A stretch of DNA of 64,000 nucleotides from Terriglobia bacterium (lineage in GTDB: Bacteria > Acidobacteriota > Terriglobia > Bryobacterales > Bryobacteraceae), in contig JAIQFS010000001.1 of assembly GCA_020073145.1 (NCBI GenBank), forward strand, positions 331,110 to 395,109, given 5' to 3'. The notes under the pieces were generated by a model. The model saw only the letters and a program-made list of their open reading frames with translations. It had not been told where the DNA came from and searched no databases. Made by a program: the position numbers and the translations under genes. Shown here piece by piece: positions 53,665 through 63,642 of this stretch; position 1 is the first letter of the stretch; each line of letters starts with the position of its first letter.

Positions 53665-55778
53665 GTATGCCGACAGTGACGGAACAACAACCAATCGCGG
53701 AAGACGTAACGCTCCTGATTCCCAAGAGGGCCATGCGGGCCCGGCCGCTCTTCGATCCGCCCATCGTCCGGCGCGCCATTGGCGACTCCTTCCGGAAGCT
53801 GCATCCGCGGCTCATGGCCAAGAACCCCGTCATGTTCGTGGTGGAGGTCGGTGCGGTCGTCACCACCATCCTCTGCGCGCGCGATCTCGCCACCAGCGCC
53901 GCCATCGCCGGCTTCACCTCCCAGATCACGTTGTGGCTCTGGTTCACGGTCCTGTTCGCAAACTTCGCTGAAGCCATGGCGGAAGGGCGCGGCAAGGCCC
54001 AGGCCGACACCCTGCGCAAGACCAAGACCGAAACTACGGCGCGCCGCATCGTCGGCGGCAAGACCGAGACCGTTGCCGCCACTCAGTTGCGCAGCGGCGA
54101 CGTCGTCCTCGTCGAACAGGGGGAGATCATCCCGGGCGATGGCGACGTCATCGAGGGCATCGCCAGCGTGGATGAATCCGCCATTACTGGAGAGAGCGCG
54201 CCCGTCATCCGCGAGTCCGGCGGCGACCGTAGCGCCGTCACGGGCGGCACCCGGGTGCTCTCCGACTGGATTCGCGTCAAGATCACCTCCAACCCCGGCG
54301 AAACTTTTCTCGACCGCATGATCGCCCTCGTCGAAGGCGCCCAGCGCCAGAAGACTCCCAATGAGATCGCCCTCAACATTGTGATCTCCGGCCTCACCTT
54401 GATTTTTCTCTTCGCCGTAGTCACCTTGCAGCCCTTCGCCGCCTACAGCGTGGCGTCCAACGGAAGCGGCACCGTGCCCACCGTCACCGTGCTCATTTCC
54501 CTGCTGGTCTGCCTGATCCCGACCACCATCGGCGGCCTGCTCTCGGCCATTGGCATCGCCGGCATGGACCGCGTCATGCAGCACAACGTGCTGGCTATGA
54601 GCGGCAAGGCCGTCGAAGCCGCCGGCGACGTCAACACGCTCCTGCTCGATAAGACCGGCACCATCACCCTCGGCAACCGCCAGGCCGTCGAGTTCATCCC
54701 CGTGGGCCCCGTCGAGCCCAACGAGCTCGCCGACGCCGCCCAGCTCTCCAGCCTCGCCGACGAAACCCCCGAAGGCCGCTCCATCGTCGTGCTCGCCAAG
54801 CAGCAGTTCAACATCCGCGGACGCGAAGTGGCGGAACACGAAGCCCACTTCATTCCGTTCACCGCGCAGACCCGCATGAGCGGCGTCGATCTCGATGGCC
54901 GCCAGATTCGCAAGGGCGCCACCGAGTCTGTCGCCGAGTTCGTCCGCGCGCACGGCGGCAAAGTCCCCGCCGAACTGCTCGAAATTACCGAACGGATTTC
55001 CCGCTCCGGCGGAACCCCGCTCGTCGTAGCCGACCGCAGTCGCTGTCTCGGTGTCGTCCACTTGAAGGATGTCGTCAAAGGCGGCATGCGCGAACGCTTC
55101 CACCAGCTCCGCACCATGGGCATCCGCACCGTGATGATCACGGGCGACAACCCACTGACCGCCGCCGCCATCGCCTCCGAAGCCGGCGTCGATGACTTCC
55201 TCGCGCAAGCGACGCCCAAAGACAAGATGGACCTGATCAAGAAGGAGCAGGCCGGCGGCCGCCTGGTCGCCATGACCGGCGACGGCACCAACGACGCGCC
55301 CGCCCTCGCTCAGGCCGATGTCGGCCTCGCCATGAACACCGGCACCATGGCCGCCAAAGAGGCCGGCAATATGGTCGATCTCGATAGCAATCCCACGAAG
55401 CTGATCGAAGTCGTGGCCATCGGCAAGCAGCTGCTGATGACGCGCGGCGCCCTCACCACCTTCTCCATCGCCAACGACGTCGCCAAGTATTTCGCCATTC
55501 TGCCCGCCATGTTCGCGGCCACTTATCCCGCGCTGGCGCATCTCAATATCATGGGCCTGCGCAATCCCGAAAGCGCCGTGCTCGCGTCCGTCATCTTCAA
55601 CGCGCTGATCATCATCGCGCTGGTCCCGCTGGCGCTGCGCGGCGTGAAATACCGGCCCACCAGCGCCGCCGCCCTGCTGCGCCGCAACCTGCTCATCTAC
55701 GGCGTCGGCGGCGTGCTGGTTCCGTTCCCCGGCATCTGGGTCATTGACCGCCTGCTTGGAGTCTTGCATCTGGCGTGA
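53661..55778 (+). CDS. kdpB: K+-transporting ATPase P-type subunit KdpB
   Basis: 705 residues. P-type ATPase that energises potassium uptake. The phosphorylation site is DKTGTIT in [18 protein letters not shown]; further motifs are [17 protein letters not shown] (TGES loop), [24 protein letters not shown] and [25 protein letters not shown]. In E. coli KdpB the TGES-loop Ser is inhibitory when phosphorylated; TGESA keeps it, which allows control by a Ser/Thr kinase. The start shares four bases with the kdpA stop; a second ATG is at 53667. Confidence 0.97.
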   Translation: MSMPTVTEQQPIAEDVTLLIPKRAMRARPLFDPPIVRRAIGDSFRKLHPRLMAKNPVMFVVEVGAVVTTILCARDLATSAAIAGFTSQITLWLWFTVLFANFAEAMAEGRGKAQADTLRKTKTETTARRIVGGKTETVAATQLRSGDVVLVEQGEIIPGDGDVIEGIASVDESAITGESAPVIRESGGDRSAVTGGTRVLSDWIRVKITSNPGETFLDRMIALVEGAQRQKTPNEIALNIVISGLTLIFLFAVVTLQPFAAYSVASNGSGTVPTVTVLISLLVCLIPTTIGGLLSAIGIAGMDRVMQHNVLAMSGKAVEAAGDVNTLLLDKTGTITLGNRQAVEFIPVGPVEPNELADAAQLSSLADETPEGRSIVVLAKQQFNIRGREVAEHEAHFIPFTAQTRMSGVDLDGRQIRKGATESVAEFVRAHGGKVPAELLEITERISRSGGTPLVVADRSRCLGVVHLKDVVKGGMRERFHQLRTMGIRTVMITGDNPLTAAAIASEAGVDDFLAQATPKDKMDLIKKEQAGGRLVAMTGDGTNDAPALAQADVGLAMNTGTMAAKEAGNMVDLDSNPTKLIEVVAIGKQLLMTRGALTTFSIANDVAKYFAILPAMFAATYPALAHLNIMGLRNPESAVLASVIFNALIIIALVPLALRGVKYRPTSAAALLRRNLLIYGVGGVLVPFPGIWVIDRLLGVLHLA

Positions 55779-55789
55779 GGAGTTCCATC

Positions 55790-56371
55790 ATGAACCAACT
55801 GAAAATCACCATTCGAGCCACCATCGTTCTGACCATTCTGACCGGCTTGGCCTACCCGCTGCTGGTCACCGGCCTCGCCCAGGCGCTGTTCCACCGCCAG
55901 GCTAACGGCAGCATGGTGGACGTCAACGGCAAGACCGTCGGCTCTGAGCTGATCGGCCAGCGTTTTACCAAGCCCGAATATTTCCACGGCCGCCCGTCCG
56001 CGGCCGGCAACGATGGCTATGACGCCCTGGCCTCCGGCGGCTCCAATCTCGGGCCCACCAATCAGAAGCTGGTAGACCGCGTGCAAACCGATCTCAAGAA
56101 GTTCCGCGCGGAGAACCCCGGCTTCACCGGTCCCATCCCGGCCGACCTGCTGACCAGCTCGGCCAGCGGCCTCGATCCGGATCTCAGCCCCGCCTCGGCG
56201 GAAGCGCAAGTGGCCCGCGTCGCCGCCGCCCGCGGCGTTCCGGCGGGCTCCATCCAAGCCCTCGTCGCTCAGCGCACCCAAGGCCGGCAGTGGGGCCTGT
56301 TCGGCGAGCCCCGCGTCAACGTGCTCCTCCTGAACCTCGACCTCGATCGCTCCTTCCCGGTACGAAAATAG
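55790..56371 (+). CDS. kdpC: K+-transporting ATPase subunit KdpC
   Basis: 193 residues from the ATG at 55790 (GAGGAG before it). One N-terminal transmembrane helix ([21 protein letters not shown]) and the conserved [48 protein letters not shown] and final [17 protein letters not shown]. It stabilises the nucleotide-binding step of KdpB. Confidence 0.96.
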   Translation: MNQLKITIRATIVLTILTGLAYPLLVTGLAQALFHRQANGSMVDVNGKTVGSELIGQRFTKPEYFHGRPSAAGNDGYDALASGGSNLGPTNQKLVDRVQTDLKKFRAENPGFTGPIPADLLTSSASGLDPDLSPASAEAQVARVAAARGVPAGSIQALVAQRTQGRQWGLFGEPRVNVLLLNLDLDRSFPVRK

Positions 56372-56378
56372 AGAGAGG

Positions 56379-57479
56379 GTGACGCAACCGACCGACCGCA
56401 GGCCCGATCCCGAAGACCTTCTGCGCCGCGTGCAGTCCGACGAACGCCGCGAGCGGCGCGGGCGGCTGAAAGTGTTTCTGGGCTACGCCTCCCGGGTCGG
56501 CAAGTCGTTCCGCATGCTCGACGAAGGCCGGCGCCGCAAGGAGCGCGGCCAGGATGCCGTGGTGGCCGCAATCCAACCCGTGGTGACTCCGGATCTTCGG
56601 GAGATTCTGGCCAGGCTCGAAGTGGTTCCCACGCTGCACGAACTGCACACCGGGCGGGCCTATGAAGTGATCGACCTGGCCGCCGTGTTCCGCCGTCAGC
56701 CGGCCGTGGTTCTGATCGACGGGCTGGCCTACGACAACCCTCCCGGCAGCCGCAATCCGAAGCGGTGGCAAGACGTCAACGAACTGCTCGAGGGCGGCAT
56801 TTCGGTCATCACCGCGGTCAACCTGCAGCACATCGAGGAACAGCAGGAGGCCGTCGAGCGCATCACGGGCAAACGCGCCTCGCAGTGCATTCCCCAGGCC
56901 TTTCTCCGGGAGGCCGACGAGATCGAGCTGGTGGATGCGCCGCCCGAAGAGTTGCAGGAGCGGCCCGGAGAGCCCGGTGTCTCCGATCCGCGCCGCCTGG
57001 GCGAATTGCGCGAACTGGCCCTGCTGCTGGCCGCCGACGTGGTCGATCACCAACTGCTCGACTATCTCGGCTCGCACCACCTGACGCCGCAATGGGGCAC
57101 GCAGGAGCGCATCCTGGTGTGTCTGACGCCGCACAGCGACCCCGAAATGCTGCGCAGCGGCCGCCGCAACGCGCTCCGCTTTCACGGCGCGCTCCTGGCT
57201 GCTCACGTCGAGCAGGGCGATCTTTCGAGTGCGGACCAGAAGCTGCTCGCCGTCCAGTTGGAGGCCGCCCGCGAAGCCGGCGCCGAAGTGCACTGCCTCC
57301 GGGGCGGAGACTTCGTTCAGGCGCTCCTCGAAATGGCCCGCGACCAGCGCGTCACCCAGATCTTCATCGGCCACAGCCTGCGCCGCGCCCGTTGGTTCGC
57401 CCGCAGCCCCGTCGATCGTTTGATCGACGCCGCCGAGAACTTCGATATTCGCCTGTTTCCGCACAAGGGGGCCGAGTGA
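56379..57479 (+). CDS. KdpD N-terminal domain + USP protein, diverged copy, no histidine kinase
   Basis: 366 residues from a GTG at 56379. The KdpD sensor domain (residues 25-230) has the P-loop FLGYASRVGKSF, but the Walker B region reads VVLIDGLAYDNPPGS where canonical KdpD has VDE.AHTN.PGS, so the acidic and histidine residues are lost. A USP domain follows (about 235-360, RILVCLTPHSDPEMLRSGRR). The transmembrane, GAF and histidine kinase parts of KdpD are missing. It overlaps the next, better conserved copy (GTGA). Probably a regulatory partner of that copy. Confidence 0.85.
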   Translation: MTQPTDRRPDPEDLLRRVQSDERRERRGRLKVFLGYASRVGKSFRMLDEGRRRKERGQDAVVAAIQPVVTPDLREILARLEVVPTLHELHTGRAYEVIDLAAVFRRQPAVVLIDGLAYDNPPGSRNPKRWQDVNELLEGGISVITAVNLQHIEEQQEAVERITGKRASQCIPQAFLREADEIELVDAPPEELQERPGEPGVSDPRRLGELRELALLLAADVVDHQLLDYLGSHHLTPQWGTQERILVCLTPHSDPEMLRSGRRNALRFHGALLAAHVEQGDLSSADQKLLAVQLEAAREAGAEVHCLRGGDFVQALLEMARDQRVTQIFIGHSLRRARWFARSPVDRLIDAAENFDIRLFPHKGAE

Positions 57480-58561
57480 CTCCCCACGGACGCGGGCGGC
57501 TCAAAATGTATCTCGGCTACGCCGCCGGCGTCGGCAAGACCTACCAGATGATGGAGGACGCCCAGGATCTGCACCGCAAGGGCGTGGACGTGGTCATCGG
57601 CTACTTCGAGCCGCACGGCCGCAAAGACACCATCGCGAAGACCGATGGACTGGAGAACATTCCGCGCCGGATCGTCGACTACCGCGGTGCCCGCCTTGAA
57701 GAGATGGATGCCGCCGCCATCCTGCGCAGGAGGCCGGCGGTCGCGGTGGTGGACGAGTTCGCTCACACCAACGTTCCCGGTTCCGACCGCCTCAAGCGCT
57801 GGGAGGACGTGCGCATGCTGCTCGACGCCGGCATCGACGTCCTCACCACCATGAACGTGCAGCACCTGGAGAGCCTCAATGACCAGGTGTGGAACGTGAC
57901 CGGCGTGCGCGTCCGCGAGACCGTCCCCGATTGGGTGGTGGACGAGGCTGACGAAGTCCGTTTCATCGACCTCACGCCGCGCGCCCTGCGCAACCGCCTC
58001 GAGCGCGGCGTGATCTACGGAACCGAGAAGGCGCACCAGGCCATGGAGCACTTCTTCACCGAGACCAACCTGGCGGCGCTGCGCGAAATCGCCTTGCGTC
58101 ACGCCGCCCATGAGGTGGAAGAAAAGCTCGATGACGCTCCCGTCGAAGCGTTGCCACAAGGCCGCCCGGAGCGCATTCTCATCTGTGTGACCGGCAACCC
58201 CTCTTCGGCGTCGTTGATCCGGCGCGGCAAGCGCCTGGCCGATTATCTCCGCGCCGAATGCATCGCCCTGCACGTGCTGCCTCACGGAGGCTGGGATGAA
58301 GAGACCGCCTCCACGCGCGAGGCCGTCGAGCGTCACATGCATTTCGCGCGCAACCTGCGCATCGATACCCACTCCATTCCGGATGGTGACCCGTCGGCCG
58401 CCATCGCGAATTTCGCCCGCGCGCAGCGCATCACCCAGATCTTCATGGGCCGCTCTTTGCCGCGCCCGTGGTTCCAGCGCTTCGGGGAAACCGTGGTCCA
58501 GCGGGTCGTCCGCCTGTCCCCCGATACCCAGATCACCATCGTCGCGGAGCGCCGGCGCTGA
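57476..58561 (+). CDS. KdpD N-terminal domain + USP protein, canonical copy, no histidine kinase
   Basis: 361 residues from a GTG at 57476. KdpD domain (5-210) with intact P-loop MYLGYAAGVGKTYQMM and Walker B VAVVDEFAHTNVPGSDRLKRWEDV, TTMNVQHLESLNDQVWNVTGV and VPDWVVDEADEV. A USP domain follows (about 225-360) with VTGNPSSASLIRRGKRLA and ITQIFMGRS. In E. coli KdpD these cytoplasmic domains bind ATP and c-di-AMP-type signals and tune the kinase. Here the protein ends before the membrane and kinase parts. No kdpE gene lies in the window. Confidence 0.92.
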   Translation: MTPHGRGRLKMYLGYAAGVGKTYQMMEDAQDLHRKGVDVVIGYFEPHGRKDTIAKTDGLENIPRRIVDYRGARLEEMDAAAILRRRPAVAVVDEFAHTNVPGSDRLKRWEDVRMLLDAGIDVLTTMNVQHLESLNDQVWNVTGVRVRETVPDWVVDEADEVRFIDLTPRALRNRLERGVIYGTEKAHQAMEHFFTETNLAALREIALRHAAHEVEEKLDDAPVEALPQGRPERILICVTGNPSSASLIRRGKRLADYLRAECIALHVLPHGGWDEETASTREAVERHMHFARNLRIDTHSIPDGDPSAAIANFARAQRITQIFMGRSLPRPWFQRFGETVVQRVVRLSPDTQITIVAERRR

Positions 58562-58766
58562 CCGTCGCCGCTAACCGTCGCCGCTACTCGCCGGAGGGCC
58601 AGCCGCGCTCGGTGTCCTTCGGCAGAATGCGGAAGAACGCATTGATGGCATGAATCGCGCCGCCCCACACCTGGCCCTGCCGGCTGTCCCCGCACAGCCC
58701 GCCCGAGGTTCGGTGACCGGCTCGATGGAAATTGCGTGGGATCGGAAAATCCGGTAGCGTGGAGAA

Positions 58767-58856
58767 GGAGGAATGGCCGAGTGGTTGAAGGCGGCGGTCT
58801 TGAAAACCGTTAGCGGGGTAACTCGCTCGGGGGTTCGAATCCCTCTTCCTCCGCCA
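58767..58856 (+). tRNA. tRNA-Ser (anticodon UGA)
   Basis: 90 nt including an encoded CCA. Acceptor GGAGGAA pairs with TTCCTCC, discriminator G then CCA; anticodon stem CGGTC/... with loop CTTGAAA gives anticodon TGA; a long variable arm (TAGCGGGGTAACTCGCT) marks a class II serine tRNA; T-arm GGGGGTTCGAATCCC. A weak promoter (TTGCGT 58732, TAGCGT 58755, 17-bp spacer) lies upstream. This is ordinary tRNA-Ser, not tRNA-Sec. Confidence 0.95.
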
Positions 58857-58871
58857 GCGATCTGTAGGAAC

Positions 58872-59936
58872 CTACGGAATTTGCTGGGTCTCCGCCGCTT
58901 CCACGTGGCGGCCGGCAAGTTCCGCTGCGAGATCTCCCCCTAGAAATCGCCGCGCCTCTGGGGTTTGCTTCAGCGTGGCGTCCATGTGGGCGAGCGTCAG
59001 CCCGCGGACGAATGCGTGCGCCTGCTCGCCGGAGCTGAGTTCGGCGATCGGTCTCATTTCTCGAGGAAGCCACGACAGCTCGTCGGGGAAAGTCATGTTG
59101 CGTACGGACTCGTGCATCTCCTCAACGTTGTCCATGAAATGCATGTGGTCGGCTCTCCGCAGGATGACCATGCGCCGGGGAGCCGTGGTTCTCTCGAACA
59201 GTTCGTACATGCCGGCAAGGGGAAGACAAACATCGTTGTCCGCAACCAGGTACAGCACCGGGATCTCACGCCCCCAGGCGAACGTCAGGGTCGCGGGAAC
59301 GACTCCCGGCCTGGGATTGGAGGCTCCCGCCGGTGCGAGCGCCACAATCGCCCGGAAACGCGGATCGGTCTCCGGTACGGCCAACGCAGTCCATCCACCG
59401 AAGCTGTGCCCCACGATGCCGATGCGGGCGGGGTCGGGCCAGGCATCCGACCCGAACGCGGTGTCACCCACCACACGATCGAGGAGGAAGCGCGCATCCG
59501 GCACGCGGCTGGCAATCACAGCCTGCAGACGCGCCGCCTTTTGCTCCGTGGTTTCGCCTTGCCGGCCGAGCAGTTCCGGCGCGCTGACCTCGGAGTGATC
59601 GAGGGCCGCAACCACATATCCGTGGCTGCTTAAGTGCGTGCACAGGAAAGTGGCGGCGCGCCGGTGGCCTCCGCTGTGATGCGAGAAGATGATCGCCGGA
59701 TAGCTTCCCGCATGGGCCGCGGCATTGCGGACAGCCGTTTGCCGGCGTGTCGCAGGATCTGGCGGAACGGTGAAAACATCCTGAGTTTGCGATTCGAGAT
59801 CCTGTCCCTGATGCTGCGCCGCAGCCGGGTACCAGATCTCGCACGGGAAGGAGCGGTTCCGTGCGGGATCGAGAGACTGGATAGTCCGCACTCCCACCGG
59901 AAAGGGGCCGCGGACGAACGGATCATAACCGGCCAT
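58872..59936 (-). CDS. PAF-acetylhydrolase-like alpha/beta hydrolase
   Basis: 354 residues. The fold and length resemble platelet-activating-factor acetylhydrolase/dienelactone hydrolase relatives: PCEIWYPAA, PAIIFSHHSGGHRR (oxyanion), catalytic Ser in GIVGHSFGGWTAL, acid in YLVADNDVCLP and His in RRADHMHFMD. No signal peptide is visible. The end lies 16 bp from the tRNA gene on the other strand. Substrate unknown; esters or lactones are expected. Confidence 0.82.
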   Translation of the reverse strand: MAGYDPFVRGPFPVGVRTIQSLDPARNRSFPCEIWYPAAAQHQGQDLESQTQDVFTVPPDPATRRQTAVRNAAAHAGSYPAIIFSHHSGGHRRAATFLCTHLSSHGYVVAALDHSEVSAPELLGRQGETTEQKAARLQAVIASRVPDARFLLDRVVGDTAFGSDAWPDPARIGIVGHSFGGWTALAVPETDPRFRAIVALAPAGASNPRPGVVPATLTFAWGREIPVLYLVADNDVCLPLAGMYELFERTTAPRRMVILRRADHMHFMDNVEEMHESVRNMTFPDELSWLPREMRPIAELSSGEQAHAFVRGLTLAHMDATLKQTPEARRFLGGDLAAELAGRHVEAAETQQIP

Positions 59937-59975
59937 GCGGATATTCTAGTCGAGATCGCCGCCAGTGCCCGCCTT

Positions 59976-60830
59976 TCAGCGCATGGTCCACACCAGCAGG
60001 GCAATGCCCGCCAGAATCCGGTAAATCGCGAAGGGCGCGAAGCCGCGGTGGCGCACCCAGTTCATAAACCAGGCCACCACGCCGAAGGCCACCACGAACG
60101 AAACCACGAAACCAATGGCCAGCAGGACGATGCCGTGCGCGTCCATGTGGAGCGCGCCGACCGAGCCGGCATCCTCGGGATGCCGGATGGATTTCAGCAG
60201 ATCGTATCCGGTGGCGGCCACCATGGTGGGAATCGAGAGCAGGAACGAGAACTCGAGCGCGGTGGAGCGCGACAGGCCCGCCAGTTCGCCCGCGGTGATG
60301 GTGGCCATGGATCGTGAGGTGCCCGGAAAAACGGCCGAGAGGGTCTGGCAAAGTCCCACCCAGATGGCTTGCACGGTTCCGAGGTCCTCCACGTCGCCCG
60401 GGCGCTTGCTGTTTCCGTAAACGCCGTCGACGACCCACATCACCACGCCCCCGATGATCAGGGCGAAGGCCATCAGGCGGAGGCTTTCCAGGTTCTTCCC
60501 GATCAGCTTGGTGAGCAGGAAGGCCGGGGCCGCGGTGCAGACAAACGCCAGCAGGGTGAGGGTGAGGGGATGGTTGACGGCGGTGCGGTCGCCGCGGATG
60601 CCGCGCGGAAAGGTGGCCAGGAACTCGGCGATGCGGCGCCGGAAATAGAGCGGCAGACACAGGATCGCCCCAAGCTGGATGACGATGGAGAACATCTTCC
60701 AATAGCCGCTGGAAAGATCAATGCCGAACAGAGCTTCGGTGATGCGCAGATGCGCCGTCGAGCTGATGGGAAGAAACTCGGTCAGTCCTTCGACGATGCC
60801 CAGAACGAGGGAGAGGAGATAGTCAGTCAT
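59976..60830 (-). CDS. uppP: Undecaprenyl-diphosphatase UppP (BacA)
   Basis: 284 residues, eight predicted membrane helices. It recycles the lipid carrier of cell-wall and polysaccharide synthesis by removing a phosphate from undecaprenyl pyrophosphate. The two active-site regions are GIVEGLTEFLPISSTAHL, with its Glu pair, and PGTSRSMATI with the essential Ser and Arg. It also confers tolerance to bacitracin in other bacteria. The DUF4159 gene ends 13 bp upstream, so the two are likely co-transcribed. Confidence 0.93.
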   Translation of the reverse strand: MTDYLLSLVLGIVEGLTEFLPISSTAHLRITEALFGIDLSSGYWKMFSIVIQLGAILCLPLYFRRRIAEFLATFPRGIRGDRTAVNHPLTLTLLAFVCTAAPAFLLTKLIGKNLESLRLMAFALIIGGVVMWVVDGVYGNSKRPGDVEDLGTVQAIWVGLCQTLSAVFPGTSRSMATITAGELAGLSRSTALEFSFLLSIPTMVAATGYDLLKSIRHPEDAGSVGALHMDAHGIVLLAIGFVVSFVVAFGVVAWFMNWVRHRGFAPFAIYRILAGIALLVWTMR

Positions 60831-60843
60831 GTGGGAAGGGAGA

Positions 60844-61689
60844 TCAGTGTGTCATCGAATACACGACGTAGTTGACACCGATGCGGATGCCCAGGGCGGA
60901 GTACTTCTCGGGATAACCGGGATCGTCGGCCCATTCCCAGGAATCGCCCAGGTCGGAGTTGAAGCACATGGCCACCATAATGCGGCCCTTGTCGTCGTAG
61001 ATACCGCGCCAGTGGGCCACGGTTCCGGCGGCGCGCTGCGACATGTAGCCGCGGCCGCCTAATGCCCACTGGCCTGGAATCTGGTAGCGGTCGTTGAGGT
61101 CGTAGACGGCGTGGAAGATGGCGTCGGCGTTTTCGATTTCCACGACCGGCCGGTCGGGAAAGACGCGCTTCATGGATTCCTCGAAGCGCTCCCACTCATC
61201 GTCGTTCCAGAAGTCGTCGATCATCAGGAAGCCGCCGCGCAGCAGATACTCGCGCAGGGTCTTGGCTTGTTCGTCGGTCAGCTTCCAGTCGCCCATCTCG
61301 CCGGCGCACAGCCACGGCCAGTTGTAGACGTCATCGACGTCGTCGAGATTGACCGGCTGCTCGACGGAGCGGGCGTTGATGCGGGTGAGGCGGCGGAGGG
61401 CCTGGGAGAAGTGGCGGTCGGCGCGGGGATAGTCCTGGGTCCAACTGGTTCCGCCTTCGCGCCAGTCCATGCGGCCCCAGCGGAATCCAAAGCGGGCGAA
61501 GCGGGCGTTGGGGTGCTGGGGGTACATCAGGCGGCCGAAGACCCATTCGGAGGCCTGCTGCCAATCGGAGGGAAGCGCCACGTTGTCATAGGGCTCCATG
61601 CTGACGTAGACGCGGAAGGGGCGCTGGAAGGCGTACAACGCCGTCACCAGAGCCAGACCGCAACCAAGCCGCCACCACGCCTTGCGCAA
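60844..61689 (-). CDS. DUF4159 domain protein, exported
   Basis: 281 residues from a TTG at 61689, which has GAGGG seven bases upstream and gives an N-terminal signal/anchor helix (RLGCGLALVTALYAFQ); the longer frame to 61785 adds a non-conserved leader. The DUF4159 core includes FARFGFRWGRMDWREGGTSWTQDYPRADRHFSQALRRLT, WPWLCAGEMGDWKLTDEQAKTLREYLLRGGFLMIDDFW and the C-terminal GRIMVAMCFNSDLGDSWEWADDPGYP. The fold is glutamine-amidotransferase-like without known activity. It diverges from accB. Confidence 0.8.
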   Translation of the reverse strand: MRKAWWRLGCGLALVTALYAFQRPFRVYVSMEPYDNVALPSDWQQASEWVFGRLMYPQHPNARFARFGFRWGRMDWREGGTSWTQDYPRADRHFSQALRRLTRINARSVEQPVNLDDVDDVYNWPWLCAGEMGDWKLTDEQAKTLREYLLRGGFLMIDDFWNDDEWERFEESMKRVFPDRPVVEIENADAIFHAVYDLNDRYQIPGQWALGGRGYMSQRAAGTVAHWRGIYDDKGRIMVAMCFNSDLGDSWEWADDPGYPEKYSALGIRIGVNYVVYSMTH

Positions 61690-61820
61690 ACCGAATTCCC
61701 TCGGTTTTCTGAGGATAGCATCGAACCGGCGCGCCGAAGCAGAGGAGCGGTACGGTTTTGGCCCAGAACGGGTCCAGGAGAGCATGCGGCGGGGCGTACC
61801 TTTGTTACTCTAGTCCATTG

Positions 61821-62285
61821 ATGACCGTTGACGAGATTCGGGAACTGATCCGGCTGGCTACGGAAACCGGGGTGGCGGAGCTGGAGGTGCAGCGCGGGGA
61901 AGACCGGGTGCGCATCCGGCGGGCCGGCTTCACCAGCCAGGAGATCACGATCGGGGCGCCGGCGGTGGGGGCGTTTTCCGGTCCGGCCTCGGGGGTACCG
62001 TTCGAGACGTCGCGGGAGCGGACCGAGCCGCCGGTGGATCCGAACCTGATCCTGGTGAAATCGCCCATTGTAGGGACGTTCTACGAAGGCCCGTCACCGG
62101 ACGCGGCGCCGTTCGTCAGCGTGGGGGAGCGGGTGCAGCCGGGCAAAGTGCTGTGCATCATCGAATCGATGAAGCTCATGAACGAGATCGAAGCCGAGAT
62201 CGCCGGGGTGGTGGAGAGCCGGCTGGTGATGAACGGGCAGCCGGTGGAGTACGGGGAGGCTTTGTTTGCCATCCGGGCGGTTTAA
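61821..62285 (+). CDS. accB: Acetyl-CoA carboxylase biotin carboxyl carrier protein
   Basis: 154 residues from the ATG at 61821. N-terminal helical part (EIRELIRLATETGVAELEV), Pro/Gly linker and biotinyl domain with VKSPIVGTFYEGPSPDAAPFV, the biotin lysine Lys118 in ESMKLMNEIEAE and the ending EYGEALFAI. Biotin carried here is carboxylated by AccC, so the product uses the vitamin made by the bio operon in this window. Confidence 0.96.
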   Translation: MTVDEIRELIRLATETGVAELEVQRGEDRVRIRRAGFTSQEITIGAPAVGAFSGPASGVPFETSRERTEPPVDPNLILVKSPIVGTFYEGPSPDAAPFVSVGERVQPGKVLCIIESMKLMNEIEAEIAGVVESRLVMNGQPVEYGEALFAIRAV

Positions 62286-63642
62286 GAAAGTCCTGATCGC
62301 CAACCGGGGCGAAATCGCCGTCCGCGTCATCAGCGCCTGCAAGGAACTGGGCATCCAGACGGTGGCGGTTTATTCGGAAGCGGACCGGTACAGCTCGCAC
62401 GTGCGCTTTGCCGATCAGGCGTTGTGCATCGGACCGGCCAAGAGCGCGCGCAGCTACCTCGACCAGCCCTCGATCATCAGCGCGGCCGAGATCACCAATG
62501 TGGACGCCATCCACCCGGGCTACGGATTTCTGAGCGAGAATGCGGGCTTCGCGCAGGTGTGCGAAACCTCGGGCATTAAATTCATCGGGCCGAAGCCGGA
62601 GGTGATCCGGCTGACGGGCGTGAAAGAGCAGGCGCGGGCCTTCATGCGGAAGATGGGGGTGCCGACGCTGCCCGGCTCCGAAGGCGTGCTGCAAAATCCG
62701 GACGAAGCGCTGGAGCTGGCGGGGCAGATCGGGTACCCGGTGATCCTAAAGGCGTCGGCGGGGGGCGGCGGGCGCGGCATGCGGGTGGTGGACGGGGCGG
62801 CCGATCTGCCGGGCCTGTTCACGCAAGCCCAGCAGGAAGCCGGCGCGGCCTTCAGCACTCCGGACGTCTATCTGGAAAAGTACATCCGGGCACCGCGGCA
62901 CATCGAGTTTCAAGTGCTGGCGGACGAGCACGGGCAGGTGGAGGTGCTTCCGGAGCGCGAGTGCAGCATTCAGCGGCGCCACCAGAAACTGGTCGAGGAA
63001 TCGCCTTCGCCCGCCATGAACGACCGGCTGCGGGGGGAGATGGCGGCGGCCCTGAAGAAAGCCATGGCGACGGCGGGCTACACCAACGCGGGAACGGTGG
63101 AGTTCCTGATGGACGAGCAGGGCAAGCTCTACTTCATCGAAATGAACGCGCGGGTGCAGGTGGAGCACCCGGTGACGGAGTTCGTGACCGGCATCGACAT
63201 TGTGAAGGCGCAGATCCGGATCGCGCAAGGGGAGCGGCTGGGCGACATTCTGCGCGGCCCGGTGGAAGTGCGCGGCCACGCCCTGGAGTGCCGGATCAAC
63301 GCGGAGAATCCGGAGACGTTTGCGCCCTCGGCCGGCCGCATCACCGGTTTCCACATGCCGGGCGGCATGGGAGTGCGGGTGGACACCTGGGTCTACACCG
63401 ACTGCGTGATCCCGCCGTTTTACGATTCGCTGGTGGCCAAACTGGTCACTCACGGGGTAGACCGGGCGGAGGCGATCCGGCGCATGAATCGCGCGCTCGA
63501 TATGTTCATCATCGAAGGCATCCATACGTCAATCCCGCTGCACCGGCGGATCCTGGCGCATCCGGATTTCCAGGCGGGACGGCTGGATACGGGGTTCATC
63601 GGGCGGATGCTTAGTCCGGAAAAAGCGGCTATTCCGGCGTAG
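62266..63642 (+). CDS. accC: Biotin carboxylase
   Basis: 458 residues starting at a TTG (62266) that lies within accB, with GGGGAGG about 8 nt upstream; 20 bp overlap. ATP-grasp enzyme: KVLIANRGEIAVRVI, HPGYGFLSENAGFA, ILKASAGGGGRGMRVV (glycine-rich loop), EYIEFQV-type HIEFQVLADEHG, ERECSIQRRHQKLVEESPS, FIEMNARVQVEHPVTE and the C-terminal RINAENP. It carboxylates biotin on AccB for malonyl-CoA synthesis. Length is normal. Confidence 0.97.
   Translation: MPSGRFKKVLIANRGEIAVRVISACKELGIQTVAVYSEADRYSSHVRFADQALCIGPAKSARSYLDQPSIISAAEITNVDAIHPGYGFLSENAGFAQVCETSGIKFIGPKPEVIRLTGVKEQARAFMRKMGVPTLPGSEGVLQNPDEALELAGQIGYPVILKASAGGGGRGMRVVDGAADLPGLFTQAQQEAGAAFSTPDVYLEKYIRAPRHIEFQVLADEHGQVEVLPERECSIQRRHQKLVEESPSPAMNDRLRGEMAAALKKAMATAGYTNAGTVEFLMDEQGKLYFIEMNARVQVEHPVTEFVTGIDIVKAQIRIAQGERLGDILRGPVEVRGHALECRINAENPETFAPSAGRITGFHMPGGMGVRVDTWVYTDCVIPPFYDSLVAKLVTHGVDRAEAIRRMNRALDMFIIEGIHTSIPLHRRILAHPDFQAGRLDTGFIGRMLSPEKAAIPA

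Noticed and set aside
53601..55769. 722-residue antisense frame opposite kdpB
   Set aside because: Mirror of kdpB codons; no recognisable motif and no ribosome site.
58571..58918. Minus-strand 115-residue frame (GGGRGIRTPER...AFNHSAIPPSP)
   Set aside because: It is the reverse strand of tRNA-Ser(UGA); this pattern is a known false protein produced by tRNA genes.
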